Assembly: GCA_964355855.1 (NCBI GenBank)
Contig: CAYHFD010000005.1
Location: 1 to 34,839, forward strand
From: XYD1-FULL-44-32 sp964355855
GTDB taxonomy: Bacteria > Patescibacteriota > Minisyncoccia > Phycocordibacterales > XYD1-FULL-46-19
Length of the DNA stretch: 34,839 bases
Direction: 5' to 3'
In this document: positions 13,840 to 22,087 of the stretch, piece after piece
Layout: each line of letters opens with the position of its first letter
Position numbering within the stretch: position 1 is the stretch's first letter
Translations under genes and position numbers: made by a program
The notes under the pieces: generated by a model
What the model was told of the DNA's origin: nothing
What the model saw: the letters and a program-made list of their open reading frames with translations, nothing else
Databases searched by the model: none

Positions 13840-15471
13840 CTACGCTCCACAATCATAATTCCTAGCTTTTTCTACCCCTTTAACTTGATCTTGGGCCACA
13901 TCGGTCGTGCCAGTTTCCATCATTCTTCTATTTCTGGCCGCCCGCTGGGGGGCATCCTCGCGACCATAATCAGAATCGGTAATTTCAAAACCAGCCTTGG
14001 CCCAATCTTCTGCCCTAATAGCTGCCCACATTTTTTCAAAGCCATTGACACTACCTCTCATATTGAAAGTCATATCGGCAATCACAATTTGACGCCCCTC
14101 GGTCAAATTTTCAAAAACCACCCCATTACCTGCCGCTAAATTGCGCGCTTCACCATAATGCACAGTAAAATCTTGTTCAAACAAATTACCAACTTCATCG
14201 TCTGATATCGCTTCCCCATACCGATAGGGATCGCCCGGTTTTACCAAGTGGCCCACCCCAATAGTAAGTTTACCTTTAGGATCATTATAACCTTTATTTT
14301 TCCAACCCTCATTGGCAATAATATATTGCTTCATTAGGCACTTGGGAGCGGGGGCCGGTCGCCCACCATCAAAAATCACATGCCAATGGGGATCGTTGCC
14401 ATCAATTCTTTCATCGATAAAACGAGTGCGACCAACAACCAAATTTAAAATATATTGGTAACCGCTATTAACTTTAGTCTTAGGAGTAATGGAATTGTCG
14501 ACAATATATTTATCAACACAGCCAGTCAAGGTTTCACCACTCCGCTGCATACGTAAGTCGACAATCGCTCGACACTGGCGATGGGTCTGGTGACCCGGCT
14601 CGGTACCACCGGTAATCGTCACCGCGCAACCACTTTTCTCTTTTAGTTCAATGACTCCATCAACCGCCACTTGGGGTAAACAGCGAACATCGGTGCAGGA
14701 ATATTTTGACTTACCACTACTTCCCGTACCCGTCGGGGTCGAACGGCAGGAATCGCTGTCGTCAGCCCGAGGACAAGCCGCTTTGTTTATTTGCACTCCA
14801 CCGGCCTGAAGTTTGGCTCGAGTTTCCTCCTCGCTTTTGCCGTCGGCGCAGGCACAAGCACAAGGATCGTTAGATTCGGAAGTATCAGTGGCCGACTTAC
14901 AACCATCATCATCGGGGTAATCGATTTTGCCATCACCGTCATTGTCAATACCATCAGAGCAATCTGGGGGTAAAGGGTCAGACTCGCTGTTGTCTTCTCT
15001 CGAGTCACAGCCGGGATCGTTGGGATAGTCTATTTTGCCATCACCATCATTGTCGATACCATCGGAACACTGGGGCTTTGGCTCCTCGCCACCACCGGTT
15101 TCATCGCGACCACCCGAAGTACCGACCATATAAATTCGCGGAAAAAGCACTCCGCCATCTACTATTTTAGGCCGACAGCCGTGGGAAGTGATTACCATGC
15201 AACGTGAAGCATCCTCCCATGTCCCTAAAACATATTCTCCAACTTTCATCTTATAAAATTGATATAAAATACTGCCAAAATCAAAAGACAATGATCTTGG
15301 TAAATCACTTCTGGGTGTTTGAAGGGTAATTATCCAATTCCACGAACAATTGCAATATATTTTTTTTACTATCAACCCACCAAAAGGCTTGTTTTGTTCA
15401 GCGCTGGCCAATGTGGGAAAAACCAAAAAAAGCAGAGTAAAAACAATGAGTATTTTTTTCCAAGTAGTCAT
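13840..15471 (-). CDS. Secreted two-domain lysin: M15-like peptidase plus GH24 muramidase
   Basis: Numbered from the ATG at 15471 this is a 543-aa exported protein with a signal peptide at about 1-24 (cut after ASA). Two calcium-type repeats carry CSDGIDNDGDGKIDYP (about 135-150 and 171-186), then a Cys-rich stretch. A zinc peptidase-like domain of the M15/LAS type shows His297, Asp305 (AIVDLR) and HWHVIF near 362-367. The C-terminal domain is a T4-type lysozyme: Glu388, Asp397 and Thr403 in NEGW...YNDPKGKLTIGVGH have exactly the T4 Glu11/Asp20/Thr26 spacing, and AARNRRMMETG matches the family end. It should cut both peptide and glycan bonds of peptidoglycan. It is divergent from the secretion operon and fits a VirB1-like role; attack on a host wall is an alternative. 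An upstream TTG at 15480 is also open. Confidence 0.85.
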   Translation of the reverse strand: MTTWKKILIVFTLLFLVFPTLASAEQNKPFGGLIVKKIYCNCSWNWIITLQTPRSDLPRSLSFDFGSILYQFYKMKVGEYVLGTWEDASRCMVITSHGCRPKIVDGGVLFPRIYMVGTSGGRDETGGGEEPKPQCSDGIDNDGDGKIDYPNDPGCDSREDNSESDPLPPDCSDGIDNDGDGKIDYPDDDGCKSATDTSESNDPCACACADGKSEEETRAKLQAGGVQINKAACPRADDSDSCRSTPTGTGSSGKSKYSCTDVRCLPQVAVDGVIELKEKSGCAVTITGGTEPGHQTHRQCRAIVDLRMQRSGETLTGCVDKYIVDNSITPKTKVNSGYQYILNLVVGRTRFIDERIDGNDPHWHVIFDGGRPAPAPKCLMKQYIIANEGWKNKGYNDPKGKLTIGVGHLVKPGDPYRYGEAISDDEVGNLFEQDFTVHYGEARNLAAGNGVVFENLTEGRQIVIADMTFNMRGSVNGFEKMWAAIRAEDWAKAGFEITDSDYGREDAPQRAARNRRMMETGTTDVAQDQVKGVEKARNYDCGA

Positions 15472-15583
15472 ATATTTCAAATTTAAGACCAGTGTAGCAA
15501 ATTATGGGAGCCAGCTCTATTTTAAATGAGCTTTTTATCCCCGTTTACATAATAAAGGTAATGCAAATCAGTAAAGAGCATAC

Positions 15584-15589
15584 TATAAT
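15584..15589 (+). promoter_or_regulatory. -10 box of the secretion operon
   Basis: TATAAT lies 10 bases before the ATG at 15600, predicting a leader of only a few bases. A weak -35 (ATGCAA at 15561-15566) has 17-base spacing. It lies in the divergent gap opposite the lysin gene. Confidence 0.55.
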
Positions 15590-15599
15590 GGTGTAAATA

Positions 15600-16352
15600 A
15601 TGGCCAAGAATAAAATAGTTAGCAAAAAATATCTTATTGGTGGGATAATTCTGGTTATTCTGGCCCTGGTTTTTATCTGGTGGATAGGCGCCAAGGCCGA
15701 AGAAATAGCCAATTTAAATGATGTATCAATAGCCACAACCACCAGCCAAAAATCTGGTGGCATAACCTCATTCTTCTCAACTCTTTTTGGTAAAGAAAAA
15801 GAAAAAACCGCAAACCCAATAGACAAAACCAAAAACACAAAATCCAGCGAGGTAGTGGCGGTAAAACCATTGACCATATCTATTCGTGACCTAAAAATAA
15901 CCAAAAATGAAACCAGTAGTTCCCACGAAGTATACGGCAAACAACTGGCCACTATTTTAAAACCCCTAGGCACAGTTCGGCCCAATGAAAATAACCTCCT
16001 ACTACAGCTATTGGAAAACGACAATGAGGAAACGGCCCTTAAAATATACCAAGCCGGTAAAGTTCACTTCCAAATACTTTCTAATTTAAAGAAAATCACG
16101 GTGCCCGAGAGTGCGGCCCCTATTCAACTTGAAATAATGAAGATACTAAGCCAAACCACCGCCCAATTGGCCAACATGAGTAAGGCCGATAAAGACCCAG
16201 CGCTGGCCATTTCCAACGGTTTAGCCTATCAAAAAACCGCTCTTTTGCTATTTACCGCCATTGGCAAATTAAATGAATATTTTATAGCCAAAGGGGTAAC
16301 TTTTACTGCTGAAGACAAAATTGTGATTTATATTAATGTCGATGAAATATAA
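15600..16352 (+). CDS. Membrane-anchored protein, first gene of the secretion operon
   Basis: I do not recognise this 250-aa protein. One N-terminal membrane segment at about 11-30 (YLIGGIILVILALVFIWWIG) is followed by a Lys/Ser/Thr-rich linker to about 90. The remaining globular domain is mostly helical (LLLQLLENDNEETALKIYQAGKVHFQIL), probably outside the membrane. It begins the operon behind a -10 box and its stop overlaps the next start by one base (TAATG), so the two should be translationally coupled. A bitopic protein with an external domain in a VirB locus could act like VirB8, but I see no sequence match to that family. Confidence 0.75.
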   Translation: MAKNKIVSKKYLIGGIILVILALVFIWWIGAKAEEIANLNDVSIATTTSQKSGGITSFFSTLFGKEKEKTANPIDKTKNTKSSEVVAVKPLTISIRDLKITKNETSSSHEVYGKQLATILKPLGTVRPNENNLLLQLLENDNEETALKIYQAGKVHFQILSNLKKITVPESAAPIQLEIMKILSQTTAQLANMSKADKDPALAISNGLAYQKTALLLFTAIGKLNEYFIAKGVTFTAEDKIVIYINVDEI

Positions 16353-18556
16353 TGAAAAATTCTGCTACTAAAATTTTAACCTCAATAGTTTTCACCGCGA
16401 TTATTTTAATCGGTTTTTCAGCTTGGCAACACCAGGCCTTGGCCCAAATATCGTTACCCACCTTTCCCCTGCCTGGACCCGGTGGTAATGGCGAGGGTGA
16501 GGGGGAAGACGAAGAAGGAGCGACAACCACCCCAACCCACGGTGAGGGCGAAGGGGAAGACGAGGAAACTGGTGATGACGACACAGACGGTGGGGCTGGC
16601 GAGGGTGAAGGGGAAGAAGAGGGTGAACAAGAAGAAGATGAAGCATCCCAAGCGGCCGAAGAGGCCGAGCGCGACGCCCGCGAAGCGATTGCGGAGGAGA
16701 GGAAACAAGACGAAGAAGAACTTGGGAAGTGTGAGCAGGAATATGACGACGTTAAAGAAAAAAATGGCAGTGGTAAATATGTTCCAGTTAAAGAGGTGGA
16801 AGGTTCACTGATGCAATTTACGCGGGACATAAACCAACAAACGGGGGATATAAAACTGTTAAATATTCAAATGTGTATGCATTTAAAAGCTCTTAAACGA
16901 GTGGCTTACAAATATGAAATAGCGGAATTCCTAGAGAAACCACAACTAAGAGCTATTGCTGGTCTTGCGGTAGATCAGTACAAAAAAGAACTTTTTAGTA
17001 TGGTAAAAAGTGGCGCCTATAAAAGTGATTTTATGGAAGATTCACCATTATTCGTTGATGATATGGATGCTTATATCGCCGAGGGCAATGCCGAGGCAAC
17101 CGCTAGGGTTTTGGATGGAATTAATAAATCGGGATCTAAATATAGATCTCTTTTAGATAACGCCCTAATGGAAAAGTCTTCTTATAAAAGCACTGATGAT
17201 TTTAGTTGCCCAGTCACTCTTGAAGATATAGTTAAGGCAAATGATCCTGAATCAGATATGTCAAATAGTCAAAAATTAGATGTACTTCTATATGTTAAAA
17301 CAATTCCAGGTTGTTCATTTCGGGGATCATATAATCTTATGACTAAATTAATAGACAATGAAATAGACAGGGAACAAATCAAGAGGCAGGAAGAGTATAT
17401 AGCATCGGGTGGTTATAAGCCGATAAGAGAATGCGTTAATCCTGTTAATCGTTCAGCCGGTGATATTTGTTTAAAATGGAGAACAACCGTCCCGGTCTCT
17501 TCTATCAAAGATGTTGTCGGTACCGCCCTTTCAGCCAACCTAAACCGCTATCTTAATGCCCAACCGGGTGATATTGATAAAGAAAATAAAAATGGTCCCC
17601 AACTATCCGAATTTTTAACCTTGACTTCCTCCCACAGCGGAGACACTGCCTACCCGACCGGTAGTGAGGAAGAGGGTCAGCTAAACAGCGGCCTTAAACC
17701 AGGAACAGGAGAAAGTGGTGGTGGTACTGGTGATGATGACACCCCTGGAGGCAGTGACGACACAGGTGGTGGTGGCGGAAATGATGATGAAGATTTTAAC
17801 CTAGCCGAACTTCTAGAGGATTATTTCAATTTTCGTCTGCCTGGTGACCCGGATGTCCCCGACGAAGAAACAATGCGCAATTTAGAAATTAGACCACTAA
17901 TTTTTGCTTATTTCAGACTACCGACAGAGGGTGACCTTGTCGATGACCCATTTTTATCAAATGCCGCTCGAATTTCGTGGTTTTCTTTAAACGCCGAAAA
18001 ATGTGAAGCCGGTAATAACTGGCTAGAAGGAAATATTCATGATGACGCCGTCGATGTAATAGAAGATGTTGGTGATAAATTAGAACCTGTTGACAATACA
18101 ATTGTTAACCTACCACTAGCCTTTAATATATATCTGAAACGAGAACGAGAAGTAGTGGTTGACAATAATATTATTGGGCCCGATGAAACCGAAACTGACA
18201 CGGACTATATGCCTATAACTACCCAGATTGTAAAACAACTATACCAAACATCTACTATCGACTTTGATAATTTTGATGCCAAAGAAAATGATATTTTTAC
18301 TTTAGGCATAAAACAAGATAGCGGGGGGTTTGAGGAAGTGGTTTTTGAAGTTTCCGACCACGATGCCCCCACTGAAGTCGTGGCTGAATTTAAAACCGCC
18401 ATCGAAGTTTCTGGCGCCGATAATTTGCAAAACTACAGGTTTGATTATAGTTTGCCCGCCCACACTATAAGTATATCAACCGAGCCAAAATACACGATTG
18501 TTTGCGAAAATGAACAAGGTCAGACTTCAAAAACTGTAACAGTAGTACGACAATGA
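16352..18556 (+). CDS. Large exported protein with acidic Gly/Glu-rich linkers
   Basis: I do not recognise this 734-aa protein. It has a signal peptide at about 1-31 (cut after QALA). Residues about 46-110 are an extremely acidic low-complexity segment of repeated GEGEGEDE-type units, followed by an Ala/Glu/Arg helix. A globular region from about 130 to 435 holds several cysteines (CSFRGSY, FSCPVTLED). A second Gly/Asp-rich linker lies at about 450-485, and a C-terminal part from about 490 has beta character at the end (YTIVCENEQGQTSKTVTVV). This suggests separate domains outside the cell on flexible, possibly cation-binding linkers. It overlaps the VirB6 gene by four bases (ATGA). In this operon a surface or pilus-associated role is plausible but unproven. 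Confidence 0.8.
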   Translation: MKNSATKILTSIVFTAIILIGFSAWQHQALAQISLPTFPLPGPGGNGEGEGEDEEGATTTPTHGEGEGEDEETGDDDTDGGAGEGEGEEEGEQEEDEASQAAEEAERDAREAIAEERKQDEEELGKCEQEYDDVKEKNGSGKYVPVKEVEGSLMQFTRDINQQTGDIKLLNIQMCMHLKALKRVAYKYEIAEFLEKPQLRAIAGLAVDQYKKELFSMVKSGAYKSDFMEDSPLFVDDMDAYIAEGNAEATARVLDGINKSGSKYRSLLDNALMEKSSYKSTDDFSCPVTLEDIVKANDPESDMSNSQKLDVLLYVKTIPGCSFRGSYNLMTKLIDNEIDREQIKRQEEYIASGGYKPIRECVNPVNRSAGDICLKWRTTVPVSSIKDVVGTALSANLNRYLNAQPGDIDKENKNGPQLSEFLTLTSSHSGDTAYPTGSEEEGQLNSGLKPGTGESGGGTGDDDTPGGSDDTGGGGGNDDEDFNLAELLEDYFNFRLPGDPDVPDEETMRNLEIRPLIFAYFRLPTEGDLVDDPFLSNAARISWFSLNAEKCEAGNNWLEGNIHDDAVDVIEDVGDKLEPVDNTIVNLPLAFNIYLKREREVVVDNNIIGPDETETDTDYMPITTQIVKQLYQTSTIDFDNFDAKENDIFTLGIKQDSGGFEEVVFEVSDHDAPTEVVAEFKTAIEVSGADNLQNYRFDYSLPAHTISISTEPKYTIVCENEQGQTSKTVTVVRQ

Positions 18557-20574
18557 GTAAAAAAAATAAAATTAGTAAGCTAAAACTTATAATCAGTCTT
18601 TTGGCTTTACTGATGTTATCGTTGCCAAATTACAGCAACGCCCAACTAACCCCTGAACAAAAGGAAGCCTATAGAAACATGACCGAGGAAGAGAAAGACC
18701 AGTATGTAATTGAAAATGCTGATAGGGCTGAAGAAAGGGCCCAACAGGACAGGCAAGCAATAAAAGTTGCAGAAGAAGAATGTAGTGGGATTTGGGGAAC
18801 AACACGATGTGCAATAGAAGACGGCTTAAAAAATCTAATTAAGTGGATATTCTATGATCTACTTGGTTACATTTTTGGTATTCTAGTGTGGATCGCTGGC
18901 CGAACAGTCGATCTTTCTATATATATCTCCGTAACCAATTTCCATGGTTTTATAAATATGGAGGGAGTAGGAGTGGCCTGGAAAATGCTACGCGATGTAG
19001 CCAACCTAGGTTTTATTTTTATTCTTCTCTATATTGGAATCGGCACAGTCCTACGATTGCGAGGGGTGGATTATAAGTCGATGGTTCCTAAAGTTATTAT
19101 TGTGGCCATGCTGATAAACTTCAGTGGTTTCTTTACCAAGTCAGCTATAGACATCTCAAATGTTCTGGCTTACGAACTTTATAGCCAGATTGGAAGCAAG
19201 AAAGGGGATGGAGACGAAGTCATAAGTTGGGGTTTTGGTGGCCGTTTTGTTTCCTCGATGAAATTGTCAGATGAGGTTGCTATAGGTCCAGATGATGCGT
19301 TAAATCCTACAGCCAAATCTGGAGCTGGTTTAGGTGTCATGGGAACCATCGCGGCAGCAATTGGAAATAACGTACGACTTTTAATTACCTCTTGGGTCTT
19401 GTTTGCTGTCGCGATAATGCTATTTGTCCGAGCGATAGTTTTGGTCATTTTATATATTCTTTCACCTCTAGCGATGTTTTCCATATTGGTTCCGAAATAC
19501 AATAAATGGAGTGATTGGGTGGGGCGCTTGAGTAAACAGCTTATTTTTGCGCCAGCCGTTTTACTAATGTTAGGTCTTGTCCTTATTATTGCCGAAACTA
19601 GTGACGTTGCCACCTTGGCATCCGGGGCGGTCGATGTCACCAAAGACCCTAGTGGCAAAAACAGCCCCGGGTTTTTGAACGCGGTCCTTCTGTTTATAAT
19701 TGTGAACGGCTTGACCGTGTCAGCCTTGATTGTCGCAAACAGTATTGGAGCCACCGGCGCTAAAGGAGCCAGCGCCCTTGGGGCTAATATAGCCGGCCGG
19801 TTTGGATCTGGAGTGGGACGAAATACCGTTGGCCGGGCGGCTAGCGCTCTATCACGCAGCAAAAGTCTGCAGAATTTAGCCGCCAAAGGCGGTGTCGCCG
19901 GTTTCATTGGTCGGCAAACTATGAAAGGGACTGAACGAACCGCTGGCGCGGGCTTTGATTTTCGTAATATGCCCGGCATGAATTCACTTGGGGTAGATAA
20001 AGGCAAAATTACTGGTGCCGGAGGTTATACTAAGAGCCTGCAAAACAAGACAAAAGCCCGAGAAGAGTTTGCTAAAAAATTGCCAAATGCCGCCCGTGAG
20101 CAATATGGCCAAACACTCAAAAATAGCATCACTAGTCGGATTGGTAATAAATTGTTTGGAGAGGAAAGCATTTGGAATATGGTGGGCCGGGCCGACCGGG
20201 CCGGTGCTTATAAGATAGAGCTGGAAATGCTGAAAAAAAATAAGACCAGGAAGGAGGCGGAGATTAAAACCAAGAAAAATAGACTGCAGGTATATAATCA
20301 AGAATTGACTCTCTTGGATAAAAAGGCAAATCCATCATCTGAAGAAGTTCAACGTGCCCGCAATCTAGAAGAAACAATTAGCGAAACGAACGAAGAAATT
20401 AGAAAACTTCAGTCGGGGGACAAAGCAACCCGTGGGGAAACAGTGGAGGGTTACCAAGACAGAATAGATAATTTAGAAAAGAAAATTGCTCACGAAATGG
20501 GTAATTTACCAAAAGATAAGAAAGAAAAAGAAAGCAAAGATGATGGTGATAAAAAAGATAAGGATGACGAATAA
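18553..20574 (+). CDS. VirB6/TrbL-like polytopic channel protein
   Basis: VirB6-type proteins form the inner-membrane part of type IV secretion channels. The 673-aa protein has an N-terminal signal or anchor (about 11-30), a charged helical segment, and then membrane segments near 97-116, 150-168, 180-200, 275-310, 325-347 and 378-400. The core RDVANLGFIFILLYIGIGTVLRL and the later LYILSPLAMFSILVP block are typical of the VirB6/TrbL superfamily. From about 400 a Gly/Ala-rich stretch leads into a hydrophilic tail with a coiled coil near 555-620, ending in Lys/Asp repeats, likely cytoplasmic. The four-base overlap with the preceding gene indicates coupling. Confidence 0.85.
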   Translation: MSKKNKISKLKLIISLLALLMLSLPNYSNAQLTPEQKEAYRNMTEEEKDQYVIENADRAEERAQQDRQAIKVAEEECSGIWGTTRCAIEDGLKNLIKWIFYDLLGYIFGILVWIAGRTVDLSIYISVTNFHGFINMEGVGVAWKMLRDVANLGFIFILLYIGIGTVLRLRGVDYKSMVPKVIIVAMLINFSGFFTKSAIDISNVLAYELYSQIGSKKGDGDEVISWGFGGRFVSSMKLSDEVAIGPDDALNPTAKSGAGLGVMGTIAAAIGNNVRLLITSWVLFAVAIMLFVRAIVLVILYILSPLAMFSILVPKYNKWSDWVGRLSKQLIFAPAVLLMLGLVLIIAETSDVATLASGAVDVTKDPSGKNSPGFLNAVLLFIIVNGLTVSALIVANSIGATGAKGASALGANIAGRFGSGVGRNTVGRAASALSRSKSLQNLAAKGGVAGFIGRQTMKGTERTAGAGFDFRNMPGMNSLGVDKGKITGAGGYTKSLQNKTKAREEFAKKLPNAAREQYGQTLKNSITSRIGNKLFGEESIWNMVGRADRAGAYKIELEMLKKNKTRKEAEIKTKKNRLQVYNQELTLLDKKANPSSEEVQRARNLEETISETNEEIRKLQSGDKATRGETVEGYQDRIDNLEKKIAHEMGNLPKDKKEKESKDDGDKKDKDDE

Positions 20575-20592
20575 TAGTTTGACCTTAAACTT

Positions 20593-21147
20593 ATGCCCAA
20601 ATACGAATTTAACCAATTAAAAGAGCGCTACGACTCTATCCCCGACGACGTTCAACGTGCCATATCCTCGCTTGAGGTAGCTAATAGTTTGCAAGAAATT
20701 GGCTTAAAACACAATCTGCATATCGACAAGGTGGCTGTCCTAGCCGAAAAAGTGGGCTTCGTTATGTTAGGATTATTGCCCCCGTCCAAATTTGCCAACA
20801 CTGTTGCCAGTGAAATTGGAATCACAGTGGACGAGGCTAATTTAATCACCGAAGAAATAAACCAAGAGATATTTCTACCGATTCGTGAGTCTCTCCACCA
20901 AATGCATGGCGAAGGTGGTGGCCCACAAGAGACCAAGCCCACTCTAGCGTTTACCCCCACCTTTTTTGACCAGAAAATGAAGAGACTATTTACTACCACC
21001 ACCGACCTAAAAAATGAACCGGAAAGTACACCCCTTAAAAACGAAACGGCTGATGGAGTATTGCACACCGCGACACCAACCCCTAACCCTATCGCCACCG
21101 AAATCAAACCAGCTGGCCTGGATCCATACCGAGAAGGTTTGGAATAA
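20593..21147 (+). CDS. Small soluble protein of the secretion operon, unknown
   Basis: I do not recognise this 184-aa protein. Residues 1-105 are helical and well ordered (ERYDSIPDDVQRAISSLEVA; DKVAVLAEKVGFVMLGLLPP; EANLITEEINQEIFLPIRES). From about 105 it becomes Pro/Thr-rich and probably disordered. There is no signal peptide or membrane segment, so it should be cytoplasmic. It is 18 bases downstream of the VirB6 gene, whose long cytoplasmic tail is a possible partner (inference). Confidence 0.7.
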   Translation: MPKYEFNQLKERYDSIPDDVQRAISSLEVANSLQEIGLKHNLHIDKVAVLAEKVGFVMLGLLPPSKFANTVASEIGITVDEANLITEEINQEIFLPIRESLHQMHGEGGGPQETKPTLAFTPTFFDQKMKRLFTTTTDLKNEPESTPLKNETADGVLHTATPTPNPIATEIKPAGLDPYREGLE

Positions 21148-21187
21148 CGGATTATGTTGATATTAGTATAAGCACCAACCACCAATC

Positions 21188-21451
21188 ATGTGGTACTATA
21201 CATATATTATTAGGAGTATAAAAGATGGAAAATTATACACTGGTTTTACTAACGACTTACAAAAACGTTTACGTCAGCATAATGAAGGGAAGGGTGGTTG
21301 GACTAAAGGGAAAGGTCCTTATCAACCAATTTATTTTGAAGCCTGTGTAAATACAGAAGATGCTCGGTCGAGGGAACTATTTCTTAAATCTGGTATGGGA
21401 AAACGTTATATAAGGAATAGACTAAAAAAATTTCTAGAACCAGAGGGATGA
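21188..21451 (+). CDS. Single-domain GIY-YIG nuclease-like protein
   Basis: The 87-aa protein is a stand-alone GIY-YIG domain of the UPF0213 kind. YYTYIIRS at 3-10 and LYTGFTNDLQKRLRQHNEG at about 17-35 hold the two catalytic motifs and the helix with the conserved Arg. YFEACVNTEDARSRE has the conserved metal-binding Glu, and a basic tail follows. Such proteins are small nucleases of uncertain role, and some relatives are mobile. It interrupts the run of secretion genes between an unknown gene and PrgI, and two inverted-repeat elements follow directly. Its stop codon TGA is shared with the ATGAAT that borders the first element. Confidence 0.88.
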   Translation: MWYYTYIIRSIKDGKLYTGFTNDLQKRLRQHNEGKGGWTKGKGPYQPIYFEACVNTEDARSRELFLKSGMGKRYIRNRLKKFLEPEG

Positions 21452-21453
21452 AT

Positions 21454-21567
21454 CCCGTTAGAAGTCGCGGTCGACGAATTTTAAAATATCAGGCAAAATG
21501 AAAGACATGCTAAATCATTATTATACTAATCTTAAACAGGCGCGTACCACGACCTGCTTCTAACGGG
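21454..21567 (+). mobile_element. ATGAAT-linked inverted-repeat element, type 1
   Basis: The 114-bp element starts CCCGTTAGAAG and ends CTTCTAACGGG, with ATGAAT immediately on both sides (21448-21453 and 21568-21573). Its interior (AAATGAAAGACATGCTAAAT and ATTATTATACTAAT) matches the element upstream of the TraD-like gene. It is in tandem with the next element and shares one ATGAAT with it. Non-coding. Confidence 0.75.
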
Positions 21568-21573
21568 ATGAAT

Positions 21574-21686
21574 CCCGTTAGAGGTCACGGACACTAACAC
21601 TGGTTTCCATATGATAAACAATATAATTATAAAACTAAATCAGGGTAGAGGCATGGACAAACTGTCCGTGTCCTACCTCTAACGGG
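21574..21686 (+). mobile_element. ATGAAT-linked inverted-repeat element, type 2, first copy
   Basis: The 113-bp element starts CCCGTTAGAGGTCACGGACA and ends TGTCCGTGTCC then TACCTCTAACGGG, giving a long interrupted stem. ATGAAT lies on both sides; the right one (21687-21692) is the start of the PrgI-like gene. The copy at 31942-32054 has nearly identical ends and a diverged interior. Confidence 0.75.
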
Positions 21687-22085
21687 ATGAATTTCCAAGT
21701 ACCTCAATTTATTGAAATAGAAGACAAAATTGTTGGCCCTTTTACCTTCAAGCAATTTCTCTACCTAGCCGGCGGTATTGGACTATCCTTCATTTTGTAT
21801 GCCTTTTTACCTTTAATGGTGGCAATTATTCCTATTATTGTTGTTATGGCCCTCGCTATATCGCTAACTTTCTTTAAAATAAACAACCGGCCATTTGTTT
21901 TTACTTTAGAGTCGGCAATTTTCTATTTTGTCCGCTCAAAGTTATATTTGTGGAACAAAAAACCAGTTAAAATGACCGGTGGTAAAAAAATGGCCGAAGT
22001 AACTACAACCAACATTACCCGTTTATCAGCCAGTCGTTTGGCCGATATTGCTTGGAATTTGGATGTTAAAGATAAAATTCAATAA
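21687..22085 (+). CDS. PrgI/VirB3-like membrane protein of the secretion system
   Basis: The 132-aa protein matches the PrgI family of Gram-positive-type type IV secretion loci, which stands in the position of VirB3. The opening NFQVPQFIEIEDKIVGPFTFKQFLYLAGG is characteristic. Two membrane segments follow at about 24-41 and 43-62, then a short cytoplasmic tail (KLYLWNKKPVKM). It lies immediately before the VirB4 pair, the usual order. Its ATGAAT start directly abuts a type 2 inverted-repeat element, so no Shine-Dalgarno can exist. Confidence 0.82.
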   Translation: MNFQVPQFIEIEDKIVGPFTFKQFLYLAGGIGLSFILYAFLPLMVAIIPIIVVMALAISLTFFKINNRPFVFTLESAIFYFVRSKLYLWNKKPVKMTGGKKMAEVTTTNITRLSASRLADIAWNLDVKDKIQ

Positions 22086-22087
22086 AT

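Noticed and set aside
16333..16830. 165-aa Ser/Pro-rich frame on the minus strand
   Set aside because: It is the complement of the repetitive acidic linker of the large exported protein; the low-complexity sequence keeps several frames open by chance.
19179..20006. 275-aa open frame antisense to the VirB6 gene
   Set aside because: It lies opposite a VirB6 gene with clear membrane topology and operon coupling; no domain or start signal supports it.
21448..21570. Short peptides beginning MNPVR opened by the left ATGAAT of the elements
   Set aside because: The same short frame recurs at each element because of the repeat sequence; there is no ribosome site and the lengths differ.
21454..21686. 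Integron attC-like sites, because of TCTAAC/GTTAGA ends
   Set aside because: The ends resemble the attC core GTTRRRY, but no paired L/R boxes with the normal spacing, no integrase and no cassette array are present; ATGAAT on both sides fits insertion better.
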